Both the position numbers and the translations under genes were made by a program. Shown here piece after piece: positions 1-12,703 of a stretch of DNA of 64,000 bases; position 1 is the stretch's first letter; every line of letters starts with the position of its first letter. Below the pieces are notes generated by a model. It was not told the DNA's origin. It saw only the letters and a list, made by a program, of their open reading frames with translations, and made no database searches. This DNA is from Xenopus tropicalis. Lineage: Eukaryota; Chordata; Amphibia; Anura; Pipidae. The DNA lies in contig NC_030678.2 in the NCBI RefSeq assembly GCF_000004195.4, forward strand, positions 63,698,378 through 63,762,377, given 5' to 3'.

Positions 1-144
1 TATCAGATATTAACATTTAATGTAACAGAAAACAACAGTAAATTGTATTATAATAAAATGGTACAACTGTGTAGTGTCAGTATTAAAGCTGAAATGGGAT
101 AAAAAGACATATTTTTTGGTGTTCAGGAATGATTATTATGAATA

Positions 145-178
<34 letters not shown>

Positions 179-206
179 CAGCTATAATTCTGAAATAAAC
201 TACTTA
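1..206. repeat. AT-rich flank with (ATT)n microsatellite
   Basis: An ATT/TTA trinucleotide run spans about 144-177. Nothing else recognisable lies in the first 200 bases. Confidence 0.8.
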
Positions 207-362
207 AGGAGCAGATGTATCAAAAGGTGAGATTAGAGTTAACCACAGAAAAATTCACCTCTATGGGATTTTTAGAACCATATTTATCAAATCTAGTTGA
301 CTAGATGGGTGATTTTTTCTGTGCTGAGATCTAATCTCGCATTTTGAAAAATCTGTCCCAAA
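207..362. mobile_element. Short inverted-repeat element, GGAGCAGATGTATCAAAA end
   Basis: The left end GGAGCAGATGTATCAAAAGG pairs with the right end ending TTTTGAAAAATCTGTCCC. This is the frog-type family whose ends read GGGGCAGATTTATCAAA, seen again at 9053 and 28317. A partial copy lies at 44786. Confidence 0.6.
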
Positions 363-413
363 GTACCTTCAATCCAAGAAGTGTAAAATTTGGCAACTAT
401 AAAGGTCATTTAA

Positions 414-743
414 GGCTGATACCACACGAGGCGTAGGGCTGATATTCTCGGCAAGCGGAAAAACACTTGGCGAAAATTCACCCCTACGCCTGCTACTTTT
501 GTGCCTGCACCCGAATGAATGGAATACGCTCGGGTGCAGGCACATGTAGCCGATATATGCATGAAACTGCGAGACTTTGCATTCTCTCGCGTTTTCATGC
601 ATATATCGGCTACATGTTTCTGCACCCGAGCGTATTCCATTCATTCGGGTGCAGGCACAAGTAGCAGGCGTAGGGCTGAATTTTCGCCAAGCATTTTTCC
701 GCTTCCTGAAAGTATCAGCCCTACGCCTCGTGTGGCATCAGCC
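414..743. mobile_element. Palindromic Harbinger-like MITE (TAA target duplication)
   Basis: A near-complete 330-bp palindrome with ends GGCTGATACCACACGAGGCG and a reverse complement differing at one early base. TAA flanks both sides (411-413 and 744-746), as expected for PIF/Harbinger. An internal CGGGTGCAGGCACATGTAGC segment is repeated in both arms. All ORFs over 369-840 are shadows of this palindrome. Confidence 0.75.
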
Positions 744-1503
744 TAAGACTCATGCACAGTTGTGTCTTCACACTTTTCCCCAAAGTGAGTTGTTTGTCAA
801 ACCCCATTCATTAAAGGGGAACTATCATGGAAAATATTAAAAATATAAAGTCTAGTCAAACGTTTTGACAATTTATAGCTTCTGAAAATTTTGCACCGTT
901 AAAAAGTTATGGCTAATTATTAAAGCAGCCTCCCATCCCCCACCCTCCAAAATCTCTAGCTCCCTGGTCTGCCTCAGTGATGCACAAATGTGTGAGGGAC
1001 AGTGCAGAGTGAAAGCTCATTTGCTGTGCCATGTCATGCCACACCCCTCAACAGCATACTTGTGCAAAGAGAAAGTAAAGGAATGGAGCTGAGCTGGGTA
1101 CTGATGAAGTTACCTTTGCACATATAACAGTAAAGCAACTTATTGTTTATATCCTTCATATCTACATATACACAGCACTTTAGGATCTTTTGTTTTATGC
1201 TGCTCACCAGCAGGATTAGATCAGCTGCCAGTCATCCTTCTGCAATTTACACATGCAGATACAAATCTTACTTCAATATCCAGATACAGGTGTAACAAAA
1301 GAGTGTATAAAAGAGACTTCCTCCATACCAGTTAAACATCAATTGCAGCATATTACAGACCTCTGCACATGCAACTGTTTGTGTACAGACTCCTGTACGT
1401 TGGATTCACAGACACCTCTCAGTTTCAGTCTCTCAGTCAGAGCTCTCCTGTAGACTGACTAGGCTTCTTGATTGGCTGGCTGAATTCTAATCAGGCCCAC
1501 CTG

Positions 1504-2271
1504 CATGGGCATCCACAGAAGGGGGCAAGAGGGGGCACTTGCCCCCCCCCCGGAAAAGTAGCAAAAAAAACCCCAGTTAGACTTCTGACTTGCCGGCTGC
1601 AGCATCTCCCCGGCACTTCCCACTTGTGACGTCAGAGGCAGCGCCACCTGATAGCAGCGCCACCTACGGCCGGCAGACAGTCCAGCGGCAGCTGTCTGAG
1701 GAGGGTCCATAGGCGCTTACATGGCACAGGGTTATGTTGGGTTTGAGTGCAGCTGCTCAACCCTCATAAAATAAACCACTGTCTCCTGTGAATGTTTCCC
1801 GCACCGATGTTGTTTCCATACAGGTTGGAACTGGCCAGTGAGTCCAAACACAGTACTGTAATTTTAGAGGCGATCCCGGGATATTATTAGTTATATTACA
1901 TATGTGCAACACTATATACTGTTCTACTCCAGTTGCCCTCTGTCTACATGTACATGTGCAGCACTATCGCTGCTCCTATCCATTTGCCCCGCTAAGAGAG
2001 AGCCTGCCCACCCCAAGCATTCCTACACATACACACTCCCATGTCTCCCCCCCCAAATCCCAAACAAATGAAAGGGTGCCCCGCCTCCGGCCGCACAACT
2101 GGACGCATCACACCGGCCGCTCCCTAAAGCCCTTTCTGTAGCTCCTGTAGCCGCTCGGTACGACCCTCACACCCGCCCCAGTTCCGTAAGCGCAGCTCCA
2201 CTCGCAGCCCCTCTATCTGTACACATCTGCACCGTCCATGCCCCCTATTACTACAACCTTCACCTCAACTC

Positions 2272-2321
<50 letters not shown>

Positions 2322-2385
2322 CTGTTGCAGGATGATGCTAGCTTACTTGCCCCCCCTTGGAAAATTTTCTGCGGACGCCCATGCC
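1504..2385. mobile_element. Nested element with CATGGGCATCCACAGAA ends
   Basis: The left end CATGGGCATCCACAGAAGGG is mirrored at the right by TTCTGCGGACGCCCATGCCC. Runs of C and GGGGGCAAGAGGGGGCACTT lie just inside. Boundaries are approximate and no clear target duplication was seen. Confidence 0.45.
2274..2316. repeat. (TA)n microsatellite
   Basis: About 20 TA dinucleotides in a row. Confidence 0.9.
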
Positions 2386-2939
2386 CACCTGGTCAGTCTG
2401 TAGCAGTTATTCTGCTATAGCCAGTGCATGTATTTTTAAGGAATGGCTATATATTCTATTGATTAGCTTACAAGCATATAAAGAGTGACTACAATTTTAT
2501 TGCAGAAACATTGATCCAAGTTATTGTTCCTTGTAGTTTTATAGCCATAAAATGCCCTAAAGTTATTATTTTACTACAACTACCACATTACCTGGCAGCT
2601 CACTTGGCTAAATAACTTGATTACTGCTGCTCAAAAAAGCAAGTCATATGTGGCTCCTTTCATGTTTTTTTCATAAATAAATAGGAAATAAAGTTCTAGG
2701 TGTTTGTTAGTGACTCAGGTGGGTGAGACGGAAACTGTCAGACAATGTAAGGGGGAATTGGGTTGAATTTTTAGACCTTCTTCAAAGTCTAAACTGTAAA
2801 TGTCTAATGTCTAAACTGTAAATGTCAGTCAATAAGGGTTCGGCCACTCCCACTCCTCTCTGCTCAGAACACAGGCTGCCTGTCAGAACTGAGCCAAGTG
2901 AAGCAGATTCCCATTCATGATAGTTCCCCTTTAAAGGTA

Positions 2940-4362
2940 CTTCAAAATGTGCTCCTTGCACTTGGTGCCACTCAATCCTTCCTGTCTTCCGAATTGGATC
3001 AGGCGCTGCTACACCTATTTACGCAGAAGAACCCTGAAGCTGCCGCCATCTTCTGAGAAGAAGTTGGTTGCAGGGTTCTCCTAATGCCCATTGTCAATAA
3101 GTGCAGTGTATTTGTGGAATTGGGCTTAGGCATCACTCGCATGCAAACACCAGAAATAACACCAGGCAAATTTGTGTGCAATTGCATCTAATTTGTGACA
3201 AAATACATGTGCAGCGTTTTCATTTTGACGAACTGAACACAATTATGGCAGAACTAGCACAGTTGCGGCACAATGCCTCCTTGCAACTGCAATGACACTG
3301 GCATTCTGGGAGAAAACCCTGCATTGTGGGAAGAAAACATGGCAATTGTGCTCAAAATTGCACTTTGCTCACTGCACGTATGGATGTTAATGACCCTAAG
3401 CCTTTATAATATCTGTAGAACAAAAAAAACATAATGAGGGCAGTTTATATATTTGTGAACCACACATCCCTGTTTCATGAATAATAATAATGTGTTATGC
3501 CCCCTGCAGAGAAACTTCTACTTAATTATGTTTAATGTTTAACATCTCAGTGCTCTTTACTCCTTCTCTTACAAAAGGACCTGCTGCAAAGGCGAGGGGG
3601 AGGGGACAGAATAATCTGATAAGAGATATGGAAAGAAAACAAAGTAGACTTTGTTCACATTAAGCAGATGATAGAGATTTAGATGAAAAAAAAATGATAC
3701 AATGTTGAATATTTTATTGATCTGGATAAACTATACAAGAAGCGCACAGACAGCAACCCATCCTGGAATAAGAATCTCTTTACAATGGTAAAACCTTTAC
3801 TAGGTTGCACAACCAACTTAAATTTAGCAGTAATAAAGGAGTGTGGGGAATGAATGTAAAAGTAGCAAGGGAAGCATAAATTCAAGAGATAATTGGAGTG
3901 AAAATGCTGACACTCTTCGTTAACCCTAAAAAGAAAAGAAAACATAAAAAGTGAATGTCTTTCAGAGTTTGCCCTGATAGGTAGATATTATGAAAAATAA
4001 AATATGTTTTAATTCCAAGGAAGTACTCTAAAAGAAATACATTTTTATACTAGTGGTTCCTGGCCACTGGGAAGGCTGCTGACTTGGTCTTTTATCGGCC
4101 CATGTATGAACACATTTACTCTCGCATTTTGTGGTTTGGAGTTGGCTTACTAGATAAGCTAAGCTAAGGAGCAACTGTGGTGTGTGAGGTTATATCTTTT
4201 TATTTAGATATGTAAAGGATCAGTTTTTAAACCATTGCTAATTTGCAACCGAGAGGCAATTGCCTATGCTGCAAAGCTGATTCTGTTCTAGTTTCTATAT
4301 AATGCATATAATGCAATATAATATATAATGCAATGCACTTCTGTAATTAAAAGTGCTGACAC
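2940..4362. other. Intergenic, no gene recognised
   Basis: Unique-looking or old repeat sequence. The small ORFs in 3000-3300 and 3679-3945 lack codon structure or family motifs. No RNA gene seen. Confidence 0.5.
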
Positions 4363-4873
4363 TTAAAGGAAAACTATACCCCAGAATGAATACTTAACCA
4401 ATAGATAGTTTATATCATATTAAGTGGCCTATTAAAGAATCTTGCCAAACTGGAATATGTATCAGTAAATATTGTCATTTTACATCCTTTCCCTTGATCC
4501 GCCATTTAGTGAAGGGCTGTGGGCTCCCTCAGAGATCACATGACCAGAAATAATGCAGCTCTAACTGTGATAGGAAGAAGTGTGGAAACAAAAGGCAGAA
4601 CTCTGTCCATTAATTGGCTGATTGGCCTAGTATATACAGTATGTGTGCCTTGGCTTGTTTGTGTGCACTGCGAATCCTATGATCCCAGGAGGCGGCCCTT
4701 AATTTTTAAAATGGCAATTTTCTATTTAGGAGTACCCAATAGCACATACTACTAAAAAAGTACATTTTTATCAAAATGTTTATTTAGATGAAGCAGGGTT
4801 TTACATATGAGCTTGTTTATGCAATATATTTTTACACAGACCTACAATGTTTGGGGTTATATATTTCCTTTAA
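4363..4873. mobile_element. TTAA-flanked MITE, AGGAAAACTATACCCC ends
   Basis: TTAA at 4363-4366 and 4870-4873. The left end AGGAAAACTATACCCC pairs imperfectly with a right end GGGGTTATATATTTCCTT. About 500 bp, non-coding. Confidence 0.7.
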
Positions 4874-4928
4874 GTTTAAACAAAAAAATATAAATTATTT
4901 TGCTATAAAGCTGGCATTAGCCTCACAG

Positions 4929-5370
4929 TTAAAGGAATCCTGTCATGGGAAAACATGTTTTTTTTTCAAATTGCATCAGTTAATAGACCTTCTCCAGCAG
5001 AATCCTGAATTGAAATCTGTTTTTTTCAAAAGCAAAAACAGATTTTTTTATAATTAATATTGAAATTTCACAAGGGGCTAGCCATATTCTTCATTTCCCA
5101 GGGTGCTATAACCATGTGACCTGTGCCCTGATAAACTTCAGTTACACTTTTAGTAAGAAATTCAAGTCTGGCTTGAAACTCCTCCAGTTACATGGGAGTA
5201 AAGTAGAAGAAACAATAGGTTATCTGTAAACAGTTCTAATGTGTAGTGCTGGCTCTTTCTGAAAGCTCAGGCTCAGGCACAATGCACTGAGATGACTGCC
5301 TACACACCGATATTATTTGTAATTTAGAAATAAAAAGTATACCATAAAAATCATGACTGTATCCCTTTAA
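4929..5370. mobile_element. TTAA-flanked MITE, AGGAATCCTGTCATGGGAAA ends
   Basis: TTAA at 4929-4932 and 5367-5370. The same family occurs in reverse orientation at 12088-12703, with partial copies near 47520-47721 and 50830-50950. Confidence 0.75.
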
Positions 5371-8300
5371 ATAATTGTTTTAACTGATGTAACACCAGAG
5401 CACTGTGTAATATGTTGGTACTAAATACATGCTGCTAATAATAATAATAACAACAACACCAAATTCTGACCAAATGTTATAATGATAAATAATAATTCCT
5501 AACTTTGATTTAGCAGACTTTAGCAGCCTAGTGAATGTATAGTGTTGGATACAGAATACTAGAAACCTCTTGGTATGAGAGCAACCCAAATAATACACTC
5601 CTTTGAGCAACAGAAGTCATGACTGTCTGTTGGGTTTTTGGTGCTTAGCAAACAGGCTGTGAATTTCTCTGTGCCACAGCTGACAGTTTGAACCTTTTCA
5701 TAGACAGCAAATATCCATGCAATGTCATTCCTGGATGAAATAAGCATCCTCAATTAGGGTTGCTCATTTTAGAGACATCACTGCAATGATGTTTTGCTGT
5801 AAATTGCATTCAAGTGGTAGGATTGCTAAATTGCTATTCACGTAATCTTCTATTGAAATTTGATGTGAGTCCTGTGCAATCTACACTTTAGTGCAACTGT
5901 CAAAATCACACTATGCATACTTGTTTTCTCATTTTGGACATCCACTTGGCTTCAACCAGAATCAATGGATATAAAATTAACTGTATTAATATGAGTACTT
6001 TGATTTTTGTTACAGACCACTGCTATAATTTCAATGAGGCTTGCAAAAAAAAATAATAAAAATATAACTTTAACTTATAATATATAACTTTGACTAGGAA
6101 GCTTTAATACAGGGGTGTACAAATGGAGAAGGGAAAACCGCAGAAGTGTCCCTCCTAGAGATTTATATGATGCTCCCCAGCATGCTCAAAATTTTAATGG
6201 ACTTTTTTGTATGACATAATTGCTTTCTAATAATCCAACCTCAAAGTGTATAAGTGGACTAAGTGGGCAAAGAAAATCTCAGACTGAGTGTAATTAGTAT
6301 TTTTTTAGTAAGCCAACAACAGCCCAAACCATGAGCTGTCAATCAGCCACTGTCAATCAGCCACTGTGTATCAGCGGAGAAGATGGGGCGTTACTGTGGG
6401 ACATGTTCAGATACTTAGGTTCAGATTTTCATTTCTAAGGCTGAGGGAACATGGAGTGTTGGCTTTTTGCAGCAGAGCCAATGCTCTGAGTGCCCATGGC
6501 CCAATAGGCTTTGGTGGTGTGGGGCTAGTACAAATGAGGGCTCATTTATGAATGTAGTTGCAGTTGGGGTCTCACAAAAATGTTGACTTTTACTTTTCCT
6601 TTAAACTGTATGCATGCCTTGATTAAGGCCCTGTAGTCCATATCCAGATGAGGTTCAACTAGACAGCTAGTAGATGTAGACTAGCTAGTAGATTATGTGA
6701 TGCACACGGATTTAATATTTTGCTCAGAGCCAAACCTAGAACTGATATAATCACTAGGGATGAGCAAACTTTTTTTGCATGGTACAGTTTCACAGCTTAA
6801 TTCCAATGTTTGCTAGTGGTGAATGTTGTGAATCTTTGCTAGAATTTTGCTATGCGTTTTGTTGGAACAAATGTTTCTTTTTCTTCGCTGGGAAAAAAAA
6901 CTCAGAAAAAACCATCAAGGACATTAATAGTATTTCTCCATGTTGTTTGTATCACAAGAAAAAAATTGCATCTTTTTGGACTGGAAAAATTCTGTAAAAA
7001 AAAGCTAGAGAATTGAAATCCTTCCATGTGCTTCCATTGTTTTTTGCTGAAAAAATGGCTCCCATCTCTGTTTTTACAGCTTTCGTTTTAAAATTGTAAA
7101 TATTACATATAGTTTGCCTTTATGTCATTAGTCATTTCCTATTTGGCCCCATTAACAACTCAACCTGCTCAACATGTTTCAGTGACTCACGTTTTTTAAA
7201 ACTCAAGTTACACTGGATCTGTGAGAAACTCCCATAATTATTAAGGCTGTACCTGAATTTGTCTGAATGGTTATAAGACCTATTTAAATGCATTAGGCAT
7301 AATTACTTTTAAAAAAAATTCTTGTGTATCAATAAGGGAATGTGGGAAGGGAACTGTTAAAGTCTGCAAATATGAATCTATAAAGATGAGAAGAAAATGC
7401 TAATTTACCTTTTTTTTGTTCTGGGCATCCATTTTATACCGATATGCTATATATATATTCCAGCGCTGAAATGATTCATTCTATCACTCTTCATGTCAAG
7501 GCAGAGGAGGAAATCTTAACATTTGAAAGTTTTGTTTTTAGTAGTTAAAAAGATTGCAATAATATAAAAAGGCTATAAATATGATCCAGCAATGTTTAGA
7601 AGCATGCCAAAAGACTATTTTCCATCTAGGTCAAGAAGTGGTGATCAGGGAAAGGTGTTGCTCAAACGTTATGCATTTTAGCAACAAATTATTAAATTAT
7701 GTAACACTATTTGGCTTGAGTAGGCAGGTAACACTGGAATGTTTTTAGTACATGAGTAGAATAGTATGTATCCAGACTAATATGTATTCACTTAGCTCCA
7801 CTGTGCCTTGCCATTATTTATTGGATGAGGTGTTTTAACTATTTTTTAATATTATTTATTTATATCACATCAGAAAGTTGCGCATGTAAGAGCACAGAAA
7901 ATAAAAATTATTTAACAACTAAGCATGATATATCTTTTACAGTTACAAACACTGAACACTGAATCTTTTAGTAGGGAATAGCATCCAATGAACATGTATG
8001 TGTATGCATTTTTATATTTGTGTATATCACAAAGTTAGAATTTTTGTGTCTAAAAATGCACCTTATATGCATTTTTGAGAATGTTTTTGAGAGATGTTTA
8101 TTATTAATGGAAATGTTATATTGAAATTGAATTGCACAATGTTTAAAAATATTTGTCATCTTTTCTTATGCAGGAAATTATATTTAATTCTTCACTGTGA
8201 TTAAAGTAACTGACTGAGTGAACATTTATTTTTTTACATGGCTAATATGTTTAATATGGTTTTTGGATACCTTTTATATGTATATTCAAAAATCTGTGGT

Positions 8301-8725
8301 TGGTGTATTCTTAGGTTCCCTTTGTCAATTAGAAAAAGTAACACATCTGTTAAGTGCATCTTAGCTTTTTTGGAGCAAAAAACACCCATTTGATGCTGTG
8401 TGCAAGTATCCTCGGGAAGGAAAAAAATTGTCTCATATCTCCAGTTAGATAAAAATGTATTGCACTAAATGTAATAATAATTGAATTTCACATCTTTAAT
8501 AAGCTGTCCTGTCTTTGTCAAACTATTATATTGCCAGTTACTCCCATCTGGAAGTATAGGCAGCAGAAGATGTTTTTGGAAAAAGAAACAAGTGGTGCAC
8601 TGTGCCAAATTTTTAGGCCATGCACACGTTTTACGCAGATTACAGCTTAAAGATTACTCTGTGGCATGCTGGCACAGTAATTTTGAACCAAGCCTACCTG
8701 TAGGCTGTCACTGGGCAATCACACA
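5371..8725. other. Intergenic, AT-rich, no gene recognised
   Basis: No exon-like segments, RNA genes or long inverted repeats were identified. A degraded dispersed repeat beginning CACTAGGGATGAGCAAAC lies at about 6753-7010. All ORFs are under 85 codons and show no known motif. Confidence 0.5.
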
Positions 8726-9030
8726 TTAAAGGTGGCCATACACGTAAGGATCCGCTCGCCTGGCTCGCCTAGGCTAATTCGGTTGTTTGGCCCTGGGGCC
8801 GAACTATCAAATTATAATGACTGGAACAGGCGAAGTTGGTTGATCTCGTTGGTGCGGTCCCCGATGCGACTGCATTTTTTAACCTGCCCAATTGATATCT
8901 GACCGATTTTAGGCCAGATATCTGTCAGGCAGACCAGTCGTTGTTTCCCCTACACGGGCCGATAAGCTGCTCAATCGGTCCAAGGGACTGATATTGGCAG
9001 CTACAATCGGCCCGTGTATGGCCACCTTAA
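8726..9030. mobile_element. TTAA-flanked MITE, AGGTGGCCATACACG ends
   Basis: TTAA at 8726-8729 and 9027-9030. The left AGGTGGCCATACACGTAAGG is mirrored by CGTGTATGGCCACC at the right. Relatives lie at about 12333-12572 (partial), 49198-49525 and, diverged, 51291-51515. Confidence 0.8.
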
Positions 9031-9050
9031 CAGAATGCTCTATGTAGATT

Positions 9051-9274
9051 TAGGGGCAGATTTATCAAACTGTGAGTTTAGAGCTTAAAACATAAAAAAT
9101 CACCCACATTTTATTTATTTCTATGGAATTTTTCAAGTGGTGAGTTCTAACCTTCACCCATTGATACTGTAAATATGCTTCTAAAAATCCCATAGGAATG
9201 AACAGAGCATGGGTGAGTTTTAATGTATTTAAAGTATTTTGCCCTAAACTCACATTTTCATAAATCTGCCCCTA
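9051..9274. mobile_element. TA-flanked MITE, GGGGCAGATTTATCAAA ends
   Basis: Ends GGGGCAGATTTATCAAACTG and TTTCATAAATCTGCCCC are flanked by TA. About 220 bp, non-coding. Confidence 0.75.
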
Positions 9275-9424
9275 AATGTGCATAATCAGCTTATGTAAAA
9301 AACTGTTACTGTGACAGGTTCACCAGACTTAATCATAGGCAGAGGGTGATATTTTTGTTTGGGGAGGCTAGTAAATGCCCTCGACTGTAGGTTTTATTGT
9401 CAACCTGCATGAAAAACAGTGTAA

Positions 9425-10315
9425 CTTTGATGCATAATGCCCCAGAATACTGCATAAATGCAAGGCCAATGTTATTTCTATAAGCTTTTAAACATATTGT
9501 AGAATATATGCAGTTCTGGTGACATGTATAATGTTACCTGAACATATTGCAGGATAAATACATTGGCAGTTTAATGGATAATCTTTTTCAGGGATATGAC
9601 AGGTTAAATAGTGTCATTTTCTTGTTAATTATCCAGTGACATTTTAAAACCCCTTTCACTTTAGGAATAAGACATTTTTCATGACCATATATTAACAAAT
9701 ATACTCAGAGCACATAGCAGAAAAACACAATGCCATTTCTATGCATATGTTTTATACCATCAGAACACATGAAAGGATAAATACCCCATTCCATGTATAC
9801 TACCCCAAAACACATGGCAAGATAAATACAGTGCCGATCCCATATACCAGAACATGTGGCAGGAAAAATACAGTGTCAATTTCATGTATAGTACTGCCAG
9901 AACACATGGCAGAATAAATAGATTAATACAGTGCCAGTTCCATGTACAGGTATCAGACCCCTTATCCGGAAACCCGTTATCCAGAAAGCTCCAAATTACG
10001 GAATGCCCGACTCCCATAGACTCCATTTTAATCAAATAATTCAGAATTTTAAAACTGATTTCCTTTTTCTATGTAGAAATAAAACAGAACCTTGTAATTG
10101 ATTCCAACTAAGATATAAATAATCCTTATTGGATGCAAAACAATCCTATTTGGTTTAATTAATGTTTTATTGATTTTTTAGTAGACTTAAGGTATTGAGA
10201 TCCAAATTACGGAAAGACCCCTTATCAGGAATACCCTTGGTCCCGAGCATTCTGGATAATGGGTCCTATACCTGTACTGTATAATACCCTAGAACACATG
10301 GCAGTCACACAGTGA
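9425..10315. repeat. Degenerate tandem repeat (unit about 55-60 bp), interrupted by a MITE
   Basis: Repeated blocks resembling AGAACACATGGCAGGATAAA followed by TACAGTGCC and TTCCATGTATA recur about seven times. The array stops at the MITE at 9945-10276 and resumes after it with AGAACACATGGCAGTCACAC. Confidence 0.6.
9945..10276. mobile_element. MITE with TACAGGTATAGGACCC-type ends
   Basis: The left end TACAGGTATCAGACCCCTTA is mirrored by GGGTCCTATACCTGTA at the right, with further internal inverted homology (CCGTTATCCAGAA against TTCTGGATAATGG). A second copy lies at 40844-41130 in tnnt2 intron 1. Confidence 0.75.
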
Positions 10316-10617
10316 CAGGAAAGGCAGAGAGAGAGACAGCAGCAGGCACAGCTGGAATACATACAATAATACAAGCTCTAAAAACTGAGATATTTGCTAA
10401 TCATGCTCTGCCTTTCATACCTTCCTTTCTCTCTGCTAATATGGAATGAAGGAGCAATGTCATTACTGCGATCGCTTGTTCCTGCCTTCTGATCTAGGTC
10501 GCAGCCCACCTCTCCCTGCCCTTCCGACACCTTTGTCTGGAAGGGAATTCCACAGATTCATATTCCCCTTGAACTTCAAAGTTCAATATACACTTTTGTT
10601 CAATACGATCCTAGTAA

Positions 10618-10967
10618 TTAAATGGATTGTTCACTTTCAAATTTGTAATTGTTTTTTATTTGTTTGTGGTTTTACAGTTATTTAGCTTTTTGTTTAGCAG
10701 CTCTCCAATTTGGAATTTCAGCAGCTATCTGGTTGCTAGCATCTTGTTTACCTTAGCAACCAGGCTATATGTTTACCTTGTTTACCTGGGCCTGAATAGA
10801 AAGATAAGGAATAAAAAGTATTTGAAAGCTAGGAAGGCACAGAAGAGGAATGCAAAAAATTCAAAAACTATGAAAAAAAACTGATGATGATGAATTGCAA
10901 AGTTGCTAGGAATAGGGCATTCTATAATATACTGAAAGTTAATGTAAGGGTGAACCACCCCTTTTAG
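10618..10967. mobile_element. MITE with GGTGGTTCACCCTT-type end
   Basis: The left end TTAAATGGATTGTTCACTTT pairs with the right end AAGGGTGAACCACCCCTTTT. A left TTAA is present at 10618-10621. The ORFs in it are shadows. Confidence 0.65.
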
Positions 10968-11106
10968 CTTGTATTGCACTAAACAATGATCTTAAATAAA
11001 CTTGTAAATGACAGTAGGGGTAAATTATCTTTTGCTCTCTCAAATAAATTAAATAAATATATCCAAGCTATTGTGATACTAACATCTTCAGTTAGTATTG
11101 ATGTTG

Positions 11107-11132
11107 GTATATATATATATATATATATATAT
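11107..11132. repeat. (TA)n microsatellite
   Basis: Short TA run. A second TA run lies at about 11570-11598. Confidence 0.85.
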
Positions 11133-11194
11133 GTTATATGTACTGTATGTAAGTGTATAGATAGATCAGTATAGGCTTGTGTGTGCTGGGTTCA

Positions 11195-11258
11195 CTTGAT
11201 GGGTTTAACTTGATAGACTTTGGTATTTTTTCAGCCCAACTTAACTATGTAACTATAT
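11195..11258 (+). mobile_element. Relict CR1 LINE 3' tail
   Basis: TTTTTTCAGCCCAACTTAAC followed by TATGTAACTAT matches the extreme 3' end of the CR1 copies at 20500 and 36380, in diverged form. Confidence 0.5.
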
Positions 11259-11563
11259 TAAGCATATCTCGATTTAGGCATATATGTAATAAATATACAA
11301 AACAAAAATGTCCACAGTGCAAATAAAACCGGTAAAGTTGGCAGTCCCAAAACCCACCCCCTTTAAGGATGCCTTTCAGATAAGGTGCTTAAAAGATGAA
11401 TGGTTTCCTTGGAAAAGTTCAGGGCACATTCACACCCTAACAGTGTGCAAACTGCAAAAAAGTAAGTCAATTAATACTAATTGTTATTGCTATTACTCCA
11501 GAACTCCAGAAGAACATTTTTAACCATGTTTGAACTATAAGACCCTTGGTGCTGGTTGTGTTT

Positions 11564-11600
<37 letters not shown>

Positions 11601-11642
11601 TTCACAGAAGACAGCAAACTATAACTTTGCAAATACTTAAGG

Positions 11643-12085
11643 CAGGGGTCTCAAACTCACGGCCCGCAGGCCATTTGCGGCCCTCGGTACAATATTTTGT
11701 GGCCTGCACCAACGCCTTCGCAAAAGCAATGAATGGAACGCGATTTTTATTGCGATTCAAGGGACAATGCAAGGCACGGCGGGCGGGAGCTGCTGATTGC
11801 GGAAATGATGTTATGCCATCATAACAGTTATTATGGGAAGACGTTCTGTGTGCACAATTAGCTGCTAACTAAGGAGCTAATTGTGCACACAGAACGTCTT
11901 CCCATAATAACTGTTATGATGGCATAACGTCATTTCCGCAATCAGCAGCTCCCGCCCGCCGTGCCTTGCATTATCCAATAATGCAAGCCTTCATGGACTT
12001 TTTTTTGTGAAATCCCTTATGCGGCCCAGCCTCATCCTGACTTTGCCTCCTGCGGCCCCCAGGTAAATTGAGTTTGAGCCCCCTG
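11643..12085. mobile_element. hAT-like MITE with 8-bp target duplication and long internal hairpin
   Basis: Ends CAGGGGTCTCAAACTC and GAGTTTGAGCCCCCTG are flanked by identical 8-bp ACTTAAGG (11635-11642 and 12086-12093), diagnostic of the hAT superfamily. The interior is a near-perfect hairpin (arms 11761-11863 and 11875-11975, 11-nt loop). There is no transposase. Confidence 0.85.
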
Positions 12086-12087
12086 AC

Positions 12088-12703
12088 TTAAGGGGAAAGT
12101 TTCATGATTTTTTATGGTATACATTTTATTTCTAAATTACACTGTTTACATAGTAAATTATATACATAGCAAATTACCAATATAATATTGATGTGTAGGC
12201 AGCCATCTTAGTGAATTGTGCATTTGTGAGTCTGAGATTTCAGAAGGAGACAGCGTTACACATTAGAACTGCTTTCAGGTAACCTCTTGTTTTCCTACTC
12301 CCATGTAACTGGAGGAGTCACAAACTGGACTATAGGCGCCCATACACCTTTGGGTGGGCAATATCGGGAGAATCCAGGCTAATTCCTGGGGCCAAACAAT
12401 CGAATTATAATGACGGGTATAGGCAAAGTCAGTCCGGGGACTGCATCAACGTGCCGATGTGGTCCCCGATCCAACTAGATTTTTCAACCTGCCCGATCGA
12501 GATCTGGCCGATTTCAGGCCAGATATCGGTCGGGCAGGCCCGTCGTTAGTGCACATACACGGGCCGATTAGCTGCCGAACGTGATGGACGTACGTCTTTT
12601 TTCAACCTAACTTACTATGTTACTAGGTTACTATGATTTCAATGCAAGATTCTGCAGATGTGTTTTGAAAAAAACATGGTTTCCTGTGACAGTATTCCTT
12701 TAA
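12088..12703. mobile_element. TTAA-flanked MITE (reverse of the 4929 family) with nested fragments
   Basis: TTAA at 12088-12091 and 12700-12703. Its sequence is the reverse orientation of the element at 4929-5370 (shared GATGTGTAGGCAGCCATCT region). It is interrupted at about 12333-12572 by a CCATACAC-family fragment and at about 12583-12632 by a CR1 3' tail. Confidence 0.7.

Larger units (their letters stand above)
811..2934. mobile_element. TTAA-flanked inverted-repeat element, 2.1 kb
   Basis: TTAA at 811-814 and 2931-2934 encloses ends AGGGGAACTATCATG and its reverse complement. No transposase reading frame is visible, so it is non-autonomous. It contains a nested element (1504-2385) and a (TA)n run (about 2274-2316). 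The rest is unrecognised sequence. Confidence 0.65.

Noticed and set aside
369..840. Overlapping ORFs on both strands
   Set aside because: They mirror each other because they lie on a palindromic MITE.
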